Source of the DNA: Shimia biformata | GTDB taxonomy: Bacteria; Pseudomonadota; Alphaproteobacteria; Rhodobacterales; Rhodobacteraceae | DNA length: 64,000 nt | Assembly (NCBI RefSeq): GCF_016888515.1 | Contig: NZ_JAFEJK010000001.1 | Coordinates: forward strand, 2,203,475-2,267,474 | Direction of reading: 5' to 3' | Shown here: positions 30,907 through 42,878 of the stretch, in pieces | How positions within the stretch are numbered: the stretch's first letter is position 1 | Layout of the letters: the number at the start of each line of letters is the position of its first letter | The notes under the pieces: model-generated | What the model was told of the DNA's origin: nothing | The model's database searches: none | The model's input: the letters and a program-made list of their open reading frames with translations, nothing else | Translations under genes and position numbers: made by a program

Positions 30907-31176
30907 TCAGTGAATTTTGAACTCGCCCACCACGTTGCGCCATTCACCGGCGGACACCAGCTTGCGATGGGCAAACCGCACCGAATGCAGCGGCCCGTCC
31001 AGTTCGCGTTGCCAGAACTCGATGAATTCGAACATCTTCGGGTAATCCGGCGCCAGGTCATACTCCTGCCAGACATAGCTGTTCAGGACATGAATGTGAT
31101 CCGGCATGTGATAGAAGAACTCGGCCGTGGTCACGCCCCAGCCCTTCAGAAGCAATTCCGTTTCGCTCCTCTCCAT
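30907..31176 (-). CDS. usg: Usg family protein
   Basis: The 89-residue protein matches the Usg family, small alphaproteobacterial proteins named after a gene near the tryptophan genes. Diagnostic wording is EFFYHMPDHIHVLNSYVWQEYDLAPDYPKMFEFIEFWQREL followed by PLHSVRFAHRKL, given here in two pieces of one stretch at residues 19-59. Function is unknown. ATG 31176 is chosen because AAGGAG lies eight bases upstream, whereas the frame from 31200 would place that ribosome site inside the gene. Confidence 0.85.
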   Translation of the reverse strand: MERSETELLLKGWGVTTAEFFYHMPDHIHVLNSYVWQEYDLAPDYPKMFEFIEFWQRELDGPLHSVRFAHRKLVSAGEWRNVVGEFKIH

Positions 31177-31369
31177 TTTGGCGTCTCCTTTACTGCTCAT
31201 AGGGAAATGCTAGGCAGGGTGAAATTAATTTTCAACAAAAACAGTATGTTGGCACTCTGTTCGGGGGGCTGCCAATATCGTCGGACTTGTGACGTTGCAC
31301 CCCATATCCTGCCTCTGATATAAGCATGGCAACAAGATATGGACGGCAAATAAGAAGCGAGCAATCCAC

Positions 31370-34099
<2,730 letters not shown>

Positions 34100-34122
34100 C
34101 CCCTTGCGATATGCGAACATGA

Positions 34123-34153
34123 GGGCGGTCCGCTGGGCCGCCCTTTTCTTTTT
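34123..34153 (+). terminator. Rho-independent terminator after gyrA
   Basis: GGGCGG (34123-34128) pairs with CCGCCC (34138-34143) around a nine-base loop and is followed by TTTTCTTTTT (34144-34153). It lies 24 bases after the gyrA stop codon. Confidence 0.88.
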
Positions 34154-34283
34154 GGATGGACTGCCCGGTTTCGCCAGACCGCGGCCCGGGTTGATGCCCG
34201 CGCCCGGCGGCTGATAAAAGTCAAGGTTTGCGCCCTTTGCGGGGGATAAGCTGCACGCAACATGTCAGATAATGGAGCCCTCC

Positions 34284-34640
34284 ATGCGCCCTGCCCGCCT
34301 TGCCCTGCCCCTTGCCCTTTTGATCGCGCCCCCGGTCATGGCCGCCGAACTGACCGGCCCCGACCTTCTGACGGCAATCAGCGGCAAGGCGTTTGACTGT
34401 GTTCAGGGAGAGATCCCGCTGACATGGACCATCGCCCCCGTCGCCCCGGACGCCGAGACCGTGCCCTATACCGCCGTGGTGCGCGGCAAGACGGTGGAGG
34501 CGGAGTATGAGGTGACCCCCGAGGGGCGGCTGACCTCGGACGGCTATGGCGACGCGCGGACGGTCGATCGGTCAGAGGATGGCGCGCTGACCGTCACCCG
34601 CGCCGATGGCCGCGTCATGGTCTGCCGCGAGGCGGAATAG
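34284..34640 (+). CDS. Hypothetical periplasmic protein
   Basis: The 118-residue protein begins with a signal peptide (MRPARLALPLALLIAPPVMA, cleavage near AAE) and has a small domain with two cysteines (FDCVQGE and VMVCREAE) that could form a disulfide. I recognise no family. ATG 34284 has GGAG six bases before it; the open frame begins at 34272, but that would put four extra residues before the signal sequence. It ends four bases before the convergent cation-efflux gene. Confidence 0.72.
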   Translation: MRPARLALPLALLIAPPVMAAELTGPDLLTAISGKAFDCVQGEIPLTWTIAPVAPDAETVPYTAVVRGKTVEAEYEVTPEGRLTSDGYGDARTVDRSEDGALTVTRADGRVMVCREAE

Positions 34641-34643
34641 GCG

Positions 34644-35519
34644 TTACGCCGGGTCCTTGTGGATCAGGATGTCGACCTGCGGATAATCGGCGATGATGCG
34701 CCGTTTCAGCCCGGCGGCAATCTCATGCGCGTCATGCAGCGACAGGGTGCCGTCGATCTCGACGTGGAAATCCAGAAACACCCGGCTGCCAGAGGTGCGC
34801 GTGCGCATGTCGTGATGGCCAAGGATGCCGGGATAGGCGGCGATGATCTGTTCGATTTCGCCGACAAGGTCCTGATCGGCGTGGCGGTCCATCAGCGCGT
34901 CCCACGCCCCGCGCAGGATTTTCAGCGCGCCAAAGGACAGAACCCCCGCCGCGATCAGCGCCACAAGGCTGTCGAGCCCGGTGATCCCGAACCGCGCCGA
35001 CACCCACAGCGCCAGCACCGCGCCCAGATTGGGCAAAAGGTCGGCGACATAATGCAGGCTGTCCGCCGCGACGACCCGGTTGCCGGTCCGCGCCGCGACA
35101 TAGCGCTGCCAGATCACCAGCGCCCCGGTCAGTGCGATCGACACGGCCATGATGGTGATGCCGAAGGATTCGGCGCTCAGTTCGACCGGCTCGGATGACA
35201 GGAAGCGGCGCACCGCCAGCACCACCAGCCCCGCCGAAACGCCGATCAGGAACAGCGCCTGCCCCAGCGCGGCCAGGTCTTCGGCCGAGGAATGGCCAAA
35301 GGCGTGGTCGCGGTCGGGCGGCTTGGCGGCATAGGCGATGGCGGCCAGACCCGCCGCCGAGACCAGAAGGTCCAACGCACTGTCGGCCAGCGTCGCGGCA
35401 ATCGCCAGCGACCCGGTTTCCGAAAGCGCCCAGATCTTCAGCACGATCAGCACCAGCGCCACAGAGACCGAGGCGATGGCGGCGGACAGGCTGAGGCGGG
35501 TGTTGTCGGCCCGTGTCAC
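34644..35519 (-). CDS. Cation diffusion facilitator (CzcD/FieF type)
   Basis: The 291-residue inner-membrane transporter exports divalent metal ions such as zinc or iron by proton exchange. The metal-site residues are visible: the D-x3-D motif in LADSALDLLVSAAG in the second membrane helix and the H-x3-D motif in DSLHYVADLLPN in the fifth. A cytoplasmic C-terminal domain with HADQDLVGEIEQIIAAYP and HDMRTRTSGSRVFLDFHV follows the six helices. The start is GTG 35519, four bases after the AbgT stop (TGA 35526-35524), so it is the second gene of that transcript. The exact metal is not determinable. Confidence 0.88.
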   Translation of the reverse strand: MTRADNTRLSLSAAIASVSVALVLIVLKIWALSETGSLAIAATLADSALDLLVSAAGLAAIAYAAKPPDRDHAFGHSSAEDLAALGQALFLIGVSAGLVVLAVRRFLSSEPVELSAESFGITIMAVSIALTGALVIWQRYVAARTGNRVVAADSLHYVADLLPNLGAVLALWVSARFGITGLDSLVALIAAGVLSFGALKILRGAWDALMDRHADQDLVGEIEQIIAAYPGILGHHDMRTRTSGSRVFLDFHVEIDGTLSLHDAHEIAAGLKRRIIADYPQVDILIHKDPA

Positions 35520-35523
35520 GGGA

Positions 35524-37218
35524 TCAGGGCCGGGCAAAGAACACCTCTGCGCCGGGTCCAAGCGGCAGGCCGAGGAAGGCCCAGACAAGGAACAAGAGCG
35601 TCCAGCCGATCATGAAGGTGATCGAGACCGGCAACATCAGCGACACCAGCGACCCGATGCCGAACCCCGGTCGGTATTTCGCGCCAATGGTGATGACAAA
35701 GGCGAAATAGGCCATCAGCGGCGTGATGATATTGGTGCTGGAATCGCCGATCCGATAGAGCATCTGCGTCGCCGCCGGGGAAATCCCCACGGTCATCATC
35801 ACCGGCACGAAAATCGGCGCCAGAAGCGCCCATTTCGCCGAGGCCGACCCCATGAACAGGTTGATGAATCCCGACAGGACAACAAAGCCGCAGATCAGGA
35901 CAATCGTGCCAGAGATGCTGTCGGCGGGCAGCGCCTCAAGCGCGGCGGCGCCCTTGACGGCGATCAGGATGCCTATGTTGGAGGCGTTGAAATAGGCGAT
36001 GAACTGCGCCATGAAAAACACCATGACGATAAACCCGGCCATGGCGCGGGCGGCGGTCTCCATCGCGTGAACGGCGTCGGTGCCGCGTTTGAAGGCGCCC
36101 GAGGCAAAGCCGTAGACCAGACCGGGGATCAGGAAGAACAAAAACAGCAGCGACACGATGACCTGCGTGCCAAAAAGCGGCGCATGGGTGAAGCTGACAG
36201 CGCCGAACCGGGCTTCGATGGCGGCCACCTGCTCCGCTGGCAGGCTGGCGGTGGACAGTACCCCCAGAAGCGGAAGCCCGCTTTGAACCGGCACGGCCAT
36301 CCACACCACCACGGCGACAAAGCCAAGCGCGGCAAGACCGGCGCGGCGCAGGGCGCGGCGTTCGGCGTCGGTTAGGGCCTCGGGCGTGACGGGGATCTCG
36401 GCATCTTCTGGCGGCGCATAGCGGCCAAGATGCGGCTCGACCACCCGTTCGATCACCCATGTGCCCAAGAGGACCACCAGCACGGTCGACACGATCAGGA
36501 AGTAATAGTTCATCGTGGCGATGTTCATGGTCTCGGAAAACTCGGTCCCGATCAGCCCGTCTCCGATTGCCGCCGCCTGTTGGGTGAAGCCCCCCAGAAG
36601 CGGATCCATCGACGACACCACGAGGTTGGCGGAAAAGCCCCCCGACACGCCGGCGAAGGCCGCGGCAAGCCCGGCCAGCGGGTGACGGCCCAGCCCCCAG
36701 AACACAATCGGCCCCAGCGGGATCAGCACGAAATACCCGGCGTCGGCGGCGATATTGGCCAGCACCCCGGCGAAGATCACGGTTGGCGTCACCAGCCGGC
36801 CCGGCACGCTGACCACCAGCTTGCGGATCGTCGCCCCGATCAGGCCGCCGTTTTCAGCCACCCCGATCGCCAGCATGATCACGACAACCATGCCAAAGGG
36901 GGCAAAATTGATGAAATTCGGCGTCAGGGTCTCAAGGACATAGGTCCAGCCGCTGGAATAGGTCGCCACCACCGCGCCGTTGCGCGGGTCCTGGATCGAA
37001 ACCGGCCCGTTGCCCAAAAGGTTGTTGATCGGGAACTGGCCGGTGGCGGTCTCGGCGACGGTGCCAAACGCCGCAAGCACCGCTGTCAGCACCAGCACCA
37101 AAAGCGACAGCCCGGCAAACAACAATGTCGGATGCGGCAGCCTGTTGCCCAGCCTCTCGACAAAATCCAGCGCCTTTTTCAGGCTGCGCCGCTCTTTCAT
37201 ATCGCCTGCGTCCGTCAT
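35524..37218 (-). CDS. AbgT family transporter
   Basis: The 564-residue protein is an inner-membrane transporter with about eleven hydrophobic segments and the AbgT family wording (LGNRLPHPTLLFAGLSLLVLVL, NFINFAPFGMVVVIMLAIG, GYFVLIPLGPIVF, GSASAKWALLAPIFVPVM). Characterised members take up p-aminobenzoyl-glutamate or expel sulfonamides; in marine bacteria the substrate is often unknown. ATG 37218 is used; a longer frame reaches 37269. The cation efflux gene follows directly, and the M32 peptidase gene lies upstream in the same orientation. Confidence 0.88.
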   Translation of the reverse strand: MTDAGDMKERRSLKKALDFVERLGNRLPHPTLLFAGLSLLVLVLTAVLAAFGTVAETATGQFPINNLLGNGPVSIQDPRNGAVVATYSSGWTYVLETLTPNFINFAPFGMVVVIMLAIGVAENGGLIGATIRKLVVSVPGRLVTPTVIFAGVLANIAADAGYFVLIPLGPIVFWGLGRHPLAGLAAAFAGVSGGFSANLVVSSMDPLLGGFTQQAAAIGDGLIGTEFSETMNIATMNYYFLIVSTVLVVLLGTWVIERVVEPHLGRYAPPEDAEIPVTPEALTDAERRALRRAGLAALGFVAVVVWMAVPVQSGLPLLGVLSTASLPAEQVAAIEARFGAVSFTHAPLFGTQVIVSLLFLFFLIPGLVYGFASGAFKRGTDAVHAMETAARAMAGFIVMVFFMAQFIAYFNASNIGILIAVKGAAALEALPADSISGTIVLICGFVVLSGFINLFMGSASAKWALLAPIFVPVMMTVGISPAATQMLYRIGDSSTNIITPLMAYFAFVITIGAKYRPGFGIGSLVSLMLPVSITFMIGWTLLFLVWAFLGLPLGPGAEVFFARP

Positions 37219-37330
37219 GACCACCTGTCCAAACCAAGGCCCCCTGCCCATGCGGGCAGTCTGGGGCAAACCAATTACAAGTCAACGCGCATCCCGCCCG
37301 GACTTGCGGCGGGAGCGTATACACACCGGG

Positions 37331-38806
37331 TCAAAGCCCGTAGATCGCCCGGAACTTCGTTTCAAGGTAATCCAGCAGCGGCGCCGGGCTGGGCGCCATC
37401 CCGCTGGCATGTTCGATTGTGTCGCGCGGGGGACGCAGACCGCCGTGGGTCTGCAGATTGTCCCGCAACCAGCCGGTCGCCTGTGACGTGTCACCGGCGG
37501 CAAGCTGTTCGTCCAGATCCGGCACCGCCTTGCGCAGGGCCTCGTGCAGGCAGCCAGCATAGACATTGCCAAGGCTGTAGGTCGGGAAATAACCAAACAG
37601 CCCGACCGACCAATGCACGTCCTGTAGAACCCCGTTCGAGGGCTTGTCGACGGCATAGCCGAAATCGGCGGCAAACCGGTCATTCCATGCCGCCTCAAGG
37701 TCGTCGACTTCAAGGTCACCCGACATCAGGGCGCGTTCCAGATCGAACCGCAGCATGATATGCAGGTTATACTGCACCTCGTCGGCCTCGGTGCGGATAT
37801 AGCCCTGATGTACCCGGTTCACCGTGCCATAGAAGGCATCGGCATCGGCAATGCCAAAATCGCCGAACTGGTCGCGCATCTGTTCATAAAGCCAGCCGGT
37901 AAAGGCGCGGCTGCGGCCGATCTGGTTTTCATAGATGCGGCTCTGGCTTTCATGCACCCCCATCGAAACGCCCTGCCCGACCGGAGTCAGAAGATAGGCG
38001 CGGTCGATATTTTGTTCATAGGCGGCGTGGCCGACCTCGTGAATGGTGGAATAGAAACAGTTGAACGGGTCCAACTCGTTGGTGCGGGTGGTGATGCGCA
38101 CATCAAGCCCCGACCCGGACGAGAACGGATGCACCGCCTTGTCCACCCGACCGTGGTTCATGTCATAGCCGAAACTGCGCGCCAGTTCGCGGGACAGCTG
38201 CATCTGCTTGCGCGCCGGAAAGACATGGGCCAGCGCGCGCGGGCCGGATTTTTCCAGCACCGCCCCCCGCAACGCCACCAGACGGGGGCGCATTTCGTCG
38301 AACATGGCGGCCAGTTCGCTGGCTTTCATGTCCGGCTCATAATCGTCGATCATGGCGTCATAGACATCACCGCCATTGGCCAGCGCCTGACCTTCCTGCC
38401 GTTTCAGCGCCACGACCTCTTTCAGCACGGGCAGGAAGGCGGCGACATCCTCGGCGGCGCGGGCCTCGGCCCATTGGCCTTGCGCCCGGCTGGTGACCTT
38501 GGCGATTTCCGAGGCAAGATCGGCGGGAACTTTCATCGTGCGGTCATAGGATTTGCGGATCAGGCGGACCTGCGCGGCCGCGGCCGGATCAAGCGCGCCC
38601 TCGTCCACCGCCGACAGCCATTCGCCCACGCGCGGATCGGTGCGGCGGGCATGCAGGACCGCTTCCATCGCGGCCATTTCCTCGGCCCGCTGCGGCGCGG
38701 CCCCGCGCGGCATCACGGTTTCCTGGTCCCACCCAAGGCGGCCCGCCACCTGCGCCAGCGCCTCGGTCTGGTGCTGGAAAGCCATCAGTTCGTCATATGC
38801 GGACAT
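37331..38806 (-). CDS. Carboxypeptidase, M32 family
   Basis: The 491-residue cytoplasmic metallocarboxypeptidase removes C-terminal residues from peptides. The zinc motif is HEVGHAAYEQN (HEXXH form), followed by the family segments GQGVSMGVHESQSRIYEN and GYIRTEADEVQYNLHIMLRF. The start MSAYDELMAFQHQTEALAQVA is typical. The ctaA stop is three bases upstream, so translation is likely coupled. The full family length is present. Confidence 0.93.
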   Translation of the reverse strand: MSAYDELMAFQHQTEALAQVAGRLGWDQETVMPRGAAPQRAEEMAAMEAVLHARRTDPRVGEWLSAVDEGALDPAAAAQVRLIRKSYDRTMKVPADLASEIAKVTSRAQGQWAEARAAEDVAAFLPVLKEVVALKRQEGQALANGGDVYDAMIDDYEPDMKASELAAMFDEMRPRLVALRGAVLEKSGPRALAHVFPARKQMQLSRELARSFGYDMNHGRVDKAVHPFSSGSGLDVRITTRTNELDPFNCFYSTIHEVGHAAYEQNIDRAYLLTPVGQGVSMGVHESQSRIYENQIGRSRAFTGWLYEQMRDQFGDFGIADADAFYGTVNRVHQGYIRTEADEVQYNLHIMLRFDLERALMSGDLEVDDLEAAWNDRFAADFGYAVDKPSNGVLQDVHWSVGLFGYFPTYSLGNVYAGCLHEALRKAVPDLDEQLAAGDTSQATGWLRDNLQTHGGLRPPRDTIEHASGMAPSPAPLLDYLETKFRAIYGL

Positions 38807-38809
38807 GGA

Positions 38810-39961
38810 TTATCCCTTTCGGATGGATTGCGGCAGCGGGAAACGCGACAGGAACCGCGCCCGCAGGATCAGCGACCAGACCAGTACCGCCATGATCTGG
38901 TGAACGATGGCGATATGAAGCGGCGCGGCGTAAAGCACGGTCACGATGCCAATGACGATCTGCACCAGCAGCGCGGCAAAGGCGGCGTTGAAGGCAAAGC
39001 GCGTCCCGCCATTGGCGGATTTGCGGCCGCGCAGCCAGACCACCACGGCAAAGGCCAGCAACAAATATCCCCAGACCCGGTGAATGAACTGCACCAGACC
39101 GGGGTTTTCAAACAGGTTGCGCCACGCCGGTTCCAGCGCCGTCGGGTCGGGCGGGATCACCTGCCCGCCCATCAGGGGCCAGTCGGTATAGCTGCGGCCC
39201 GCGTCGATCCCGGCAACCAGCGCCCCCAAGAGGATTTGCAGGAAGGCGGCGTGCAACAGTCCGGTGGACAGCGAAAACAGCTTCGCCTCGCCGCCGCGCC
39301 GCGCCTGCATCAGGTCGCGCTCGGACCGGCCCAGCAACAGGATATACCAACCGATGAAGCCGAGGATCACGAAGGCCAGCCCCAGATGCACGGCCAGACG
39401 ATAGGACGCGACCGAGATCATGCCCTCGCCCTGCGTCACGCCGGACGCCACCATCCACCAGCCAATCGCGCCCTGAAGCCCGCCAAGCGCGCCGATCCCG
39501 ACCAGACGCGGCACCCAGCCAGCGGGAATCTGGCGACGCAGAAGAAACCACGCAAACCCAAGGAACCAGACCAGGCCGATGGCGCGGCCCAATTGCCGAT
39601 GCCCCCATTCCCACCAGTAAATCTGTTTGAAATCAGAGAGTTCCATCCACTGGTTCTGGATCGCCCATTGGTCGATCTGCTTGTACTTGTCGAACTCGGC
39701 CTGCCATGCGGCCTGATCCATCGGCGGGATCGCCCCGGTCACGGGTCGCCATTCGGTGATCGACAATCCGCTGTCGGTCAGCCGGGTCAGCCCGCCCACT
39801 GCAATCATCAGCACGACCAGCGCAAACAGAACCATCAACCAGCCCCGGATCGCGCCCCGCGCGCCGCCTGTGCCGCGGTCGATCACGCCCCCCTTGGGGG
39901 CTTCGGCCTGTTTCTTGTCACCGTCACTGACGTCTTCAAAGATACTGCGCTTCTGGCTCAT
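38810..39961 (-). CDS. ctaA: Heme A synthase (COX15/CtaA)
   Basis: The 383-residue inner-membrane protein oxidises heme O to heme A for cytochrome aa3 oxidases. It has eight hydrophobic segments and the family landmarks GGLTRLTDSGLSITEWRPVTG, YWWEWGHRQLGR with a heme-ligand histidine, and LVQFIHRVWGYLL with another. It is of the alphaproteobacterial-mitochondrial type. M32 carboxypeptidase follows after three bases. trmJ-like lies 63 bases upstream in the same orientation. Confidence 0.95.
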   Translation of the reverse strand: MSQKRSIFEDVSDGDKKQAEAPKGGVIDRGTGGARGAIRGWLMVLFALVVLMIAVGGLTRLTDSGLSITEWRPVTGAIPPMDQAAWQAEFDKYKQIDQWAIQNQWMELSDFKQIYWWEWGHRQLGRAIGLVWFLGFAWFLLRRQIPAGWVPRLVGIGALGGLQGAIGWWMVASGVTQGEGMISVASYRLAVHLGLAFVILGFIGWYILLLGRSERDLMQARRGGEAKLFSLSTGLLHAAFLQILLGALVAGIDAGRSYTDWPLMGGQVIPPDPTALEPAWRNLFENPGLVQFIHRVWGYLLLAFAVVVWLRGRKSANGGTRFAFNAAFAALLVQIVIGIVTVLYAAPLHIAIVHQIMAVLVWSLILRARFLSRFPLPQSIRKG

Positions 39962-40024
39962 CGCATTTCCTCTGCTTTGCGGCGGAGACTAGGGCCGCGC
40001 GGCACCGGCTTCAAGCCGATGCGC

Positions 40025-40771
40025 TCACTCGTCGCGGGCTTTCCAGCGCACCATCTGGCGCATGACCCCGTGCAACATCTGCACATCCGCCCGCGTCAGC
40101 GGCATCCGGCTCCAGAGATTGCGCAGGTTCAGCTTCATGCCCTCGGCCTTTTCCGGCGGGAAAAAGAACCCGGCCTCGTCCAACCGCCCCTCGTAATGTT
40201 CGGCCAGCTTCTCGATCTCGATCTGCTCGGCCCAGTCGGATTTGCCCATCTCGACGGTTTCCGCCACCACATCTGCCGTCTGTCGCCGCCATTCATAGGC
40301 GGTCAGCAACACGCATTGCGCCAGGTTCAGCGACGCGAACTCGGGGTTCACCGGGACCGAGATGATGGCATTCGCCTTGGCGATGTCGTCGTTTTCCAGA
40401 CCCGAACGTTCCGGCCCGAACAGGACAGCCACCTTTTCGCCCGCGCCGATCTTCTCGGCCGCGATCTCCATCGCGCGTTCCGGCGTGACCACCGGCTTGG
40501 TCAGCCCGCGCGACCGCGCGGTGGTGGCAAAGACATAGGAACAATCCGCCAGCGCATGCGCCGTTTCGTCAACCAGCATCGCCTCATCCAGAAGCCGCCC
40601 CGCACCGGATGCCATGGCGATCGCCTTCTGGTTCGGCCAGCCGTCGCGCGGCGCGACGATCCGCATCCGGTCCAGTCCGAAATTCCACATCGCCCGCGCC
40701 GCGCCGCCGATGTTCTCGCCCATCTGCGGGCGCACAAGCACAAAGGCGGGCTGGGCTTTGTCGGTGGGCAT
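40025..40771 (-). CDS. tRNA/rRNA 2'-O-methyltransferase, TrmJ-like (SpoU family)
   Basis: The 248-residue protein is a SpoU knot-type methyltransferase. Motif 1 is ENIGGAARAMWNFG, motif 2 is AVLFGPERSGLENDD, and motif 3 is NLAQCVLLTAYEW. The C-terminal extension resembles TrmJ, which methylates position 32 of tRNAs. ATG 40771 has AGGAG about seven bases upstream. The TfoX-like gene lies in the opposite direction, 164 bases away, with the repeat at 40851 between. Confidence 0.85.
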   Translation of the reverse strand: MPTDKAQPAFVLVRPQMGENIGGAARAMWNFGLDRMRIVAPRDGWPNQKAIAMASGAGRLLDEAMLVDETAHALADCSYVFATTARSRGLTKPVVTPERAMEIAAEKIGAGEKVAVLFGPERSGLENDDIAKANAIISVPVNPEFASLNLAQCVLLTAYEWRRQTADVVAETVEMGKSDWAEQIEIEKLAEHYEGRLDEAGFFFPPEKAEGMKLNLRNLWSRMPLTRADVQMLHGVMRQMVRWKARDE

Positions 40772-40850
40772 GGCGCACTCCTGTTTACAGTCGCGCCGCT
40801 CTTACCTGCCAATGCCACAGGCGACAAGGTTAACCGCCGCGCGCGCCTTC

Positions 40851-40874
40851 TTTCTTGCCCAAATACTCAAACCC
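40851..40874 (+). repeat. Intergenic motif TTTCTTGC-AAATACT-CAAACCC, copy 1
   Basis: The sequence TTTCTTGCCCAAATACTCAAACCC is found between the divergent trmJ-like and TfoX-like genes. Nearly the same bases occur at 59801-59826 (TCTTTCTTGCAAAAATACTC followed by AAACCC) and, with a GC-rich tail, at 44565-44586. The three copies lie in intergenic space only. Confidence 0.6.
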
Positions 40875-40935
40875 GACAGTGCCCCTTGGCGAAACCTCCG
40901 CCCCCTGCCATGCTGGCAGAAAACAGGAGGGCACC

Positions 40936-41265
40936 ATGGCTTATGACGAAGGGCTGGCCTCGGTCCTGCGCGATGACCTGATCGGGCGCGACGGGATCAG
41001 CGAGAAAAAGATGTTTGGCGGGCTGTGTTTCCTTGTGAACGGCAACATGCTGTGCGGCGTCTCAAAGGCGGGCGCGATGTTCCGGGTCGGCAAGGAGAAC
41101 GAGGCCGCCGCCCTTGCCATCGACGGCGCACGCGAGATGGATTTCACCGGCCGCCGCATGGGGGGCTTCATCGAGGCCGACGACGACTTGATGGGGGATG
41201 ACGACCGCCGCGCACAGATGCTGGCGCTGGCGCTGGATTTCGTCGGACCGATGCCGCCGAAGTGA
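40936..41265 (+). CDS. TfoX N-terminal domain protein
   Basis: The 109-residue protein is a single TfoX N-terminal-type domain: AYDEGLASVLRDDLIGRDG, EKKMFGGLCFLVNGNMLCGV, and GREMDFTGRRMGGFIEADDD-like text (REMDFTGRRMGGFIEADDD). In gammaproteobacteria TfoX activates competence genes through this domain; short alphaproteobacterial homologues have no known role. ATG 40936 has AGGAGG five bases upstream. The reading frame open to 40855 is not used. Confidence 0.85.
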   Translation: MAYDEGLASVLRDDLIGRDGISEKKMFGGLCFLVNGNMLCGVSKAGAMFRVGKENEAAALAIDGAREMDFTGRRMGGFIEADDDLMGDDDRRAQMLALALDFVGPMPPK

Positions 41266-41329
41266 CATTTGCATTTCGCGGTCAAGTCGATATAGCAGCC
41301 CTCAACAAACCCGAAACCCGGAGCAAATC

Positions 41330-41950
41330 ATGGCCGAGTCCGAACTGCCGCAGATCTACCTGGTGACCCCGCCCGAGATCGAACTCAGCCGCTTTCCCGA
41401 CATGCTGGCGCGGGTGCTGGATGCAACCGAGATCGCCTGCCTGCGCCTGCAACTGGCCACGCGGGACGAGGACCGGATCGCCCGCGCCGCCGATGCCTGC
41501 CGCGAGGTCGCCCATGCCCGCGACGTTGCCATCGTGATCGCCGAACATATGCTGATGGTGGAACGGCTGGGGCTGGATGGGGTGCATCTGGGCGATGCCG
41601 CCCGCTCGGTCCGCAAGACCCGCAAGGAACTGGGTGACGACGCCATTGTCGGCGCCTTCTGTGGCGCGTCGCGGCACGAGGGCATGAACGCAGGCGAAGC
41701 CGGTGCCGATTACGTCAGCTTCGGCCCCGTCGCGGCCACGCCGCTGGGCGATGGCACGATTGCGGAACGTGACCTGTTCCAGTGGTGGTCCGAGATGATC
41801 GAAGTCCCCGTCGTCGCCGAGGGCGCGCTGGACGACACCCGCATCCGCGACCTGACCCCGGTCACCGATTTCTTTGCCATCGGCGACGAGATCTGGCGCC
41901 ACGACGATCCGGTTGCCGTCCTTGCCACCTTGCAGGCCGCGATGCGCTGA
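41330..41950 (+). CDS. Thiamine phosphate synthase-like protein (TenI/ThiE fold, divergent)
   Basis: The 206-residue protein is a TIM-barrel homologue of ThiE/TenI. The strand order and the text DGVHLGDAARSVRKTRKELG and EAGADYVSFGPVAATPLGDG line up with the ThiE family. Key residues differ: the QLRxK substrate motif near the N-terminus is replaced by CLRLQLATRDED, HLGQ becomes HLGD, and the usual GPVFPTxTK becomes FGPVAATPLG. So the name is only a family label, and thiamine phosphate synthesis is not assured. It is followed, 34 bases later, by psuK and psuG, which suggests a link to nucleoside breakdown. Confidence 0.68.
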   Translation: MAESELPQIYLVTPPEIELSRFPDMLARVLDATEIACLRLQLATRDEDRIARAADACREVAHARDVAIVIAEHMLMVERLGLDGVHLGDAARSVRKTRKELGDDAIVGAFCGASRHEGMNAGEAGADYVSFGPVAATPLGDGTIAERDLFQWWSEMIEVPVVAEGALDDTRIRDLTPVTDFFAIGDEIWRHDDPVAVLATLQAAMR

Positions 41951-41984
41951 CACATTCGGCATGTCCCTGCGCGGAGGCCCTGAC

Positions 41985-42878
41985 ATGACAGACCAGCCAG
42001 ACATCCTCTGTATCGGCAGCGTCCTCTGGGACGTGATCGGCCGCGCGCCCAGCCATATGCGGCAAGGCTCGGACGTGCCGGGCCGCATCACCCGCCTGCC
42101 CGGTGGCGTGGCGATGAACATTGCGATGACGCTGTCGCGCTTTGGCCTGCGCCCGGCGCTGCTGACCGCCATTGGCCGCGACCCGGAAGGTGAGGAGCTG
42201 ATCACCGCCTGCCGCGAACTGGGCATGGACACAACCCATGTCTACCGGTCCGCCGACCTGCCCACGGATCGTTACATGGCGGTCGAGGGGGCCAACGGGC
42301 TGATCGCCGCCATTGCCGACGCCCATTCGCTGGAAGCGGCCGGGGACAAGATCCTGCGTGCGCTGTTGCAGGGTCCGCTTGGCACGACCGAGACCCCCTA
42401 TCAGGGGCTGGTGATGCTGGATGGCAACCTGACCCAGCGGCTTCTGGAAAACATCGCCCAGAACCCGGCCTTCGCGCTTTCCGACCTGCGCGTCGCCCCG
42501 GCCTCGCCCGGCAAGGCCACCCGGCTTCTGCCCTTCCTGACCCACAGGCGCGGGGTGCTTTACGTGAACCTCGAAGAGGCGGGTTATCTCTGCCAGGCCG
42601 AGTTCACCAGTTCGGCCGAGGCTGCCGAGACGCTGTTGAAACGCGGCGCAAAACGGGCGCTGGTCACCGATGGTGGCAAATCCGCCAGCGACGCCACCGC
42701 CGACGGTGTCATCACCCGGCAACCGCCCGAAGTGCTAGTCACGCGCGTCACCGGCGCGGGTGACACTTTCATGGCGGCCCATGTCGCCGCCGAAGCAGAT
42801 GGCGCACCCCGCGTCGCCGCACTTGAGCGGGCGCTGTCGGCCGCCGCCAAATACGTATCAGGATTGGACGCACAATGA
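41985..42878 (+). CDS. psuK: Pseudouridine kinase, PfkB family
   Basis: The 297-residue PfkB-type kinase phosphorylates pseudouridine to its 5'-phosphate. The start ILCIGSVLWDVIGRAP, the GGVAMNIAMTLSRFGLRPALLTAIGRD segment, and the anion-hole motif VTGAGDTFMAAHVAAE near residues 257-272 mark a PfkB kinase. The assignment rests on its neighbour: the ATGA overlap with psuG at 42875 is the diagnostic context. ATG 41985 has GGAGG about seven bases upstream. Confidence 0.87.
   Translation: MTDQPDILCIGSVLWDVIGRAPSHMRQGSDVPGRITRLPGGVAMNIAMTLSRFGLRPALLTAIGRDPEGEELITACRELGMDTTHVYRSADLPTDRYMAVEGANGLIAAIADAHSLEAAGDKILRALLQGPLGTTETPYQGLVMLDGNLTQRLLENIAQNPAFALSDLRVAPASPGKATRLLPFLTHRRGVLYVNLEEAGYLCQAEFTSSAEAAETLLKRGAKRALVTDGGKSASDATADGVITRQPPEVLVTRVTGAGDTFMAAHVAAEADGAPRVAALERALSAAAKYVSGLDAQ

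Noticed and set aside
37760-40981. 1073-residue open frame on the plus strand
   Set aside because: It runs opposite three well-supported genes (M32 peptidase, ctaA, trmJ-like) and is histidine-, arginine- and glycine-rich in the way of antisense frames in GC-rich DNA.
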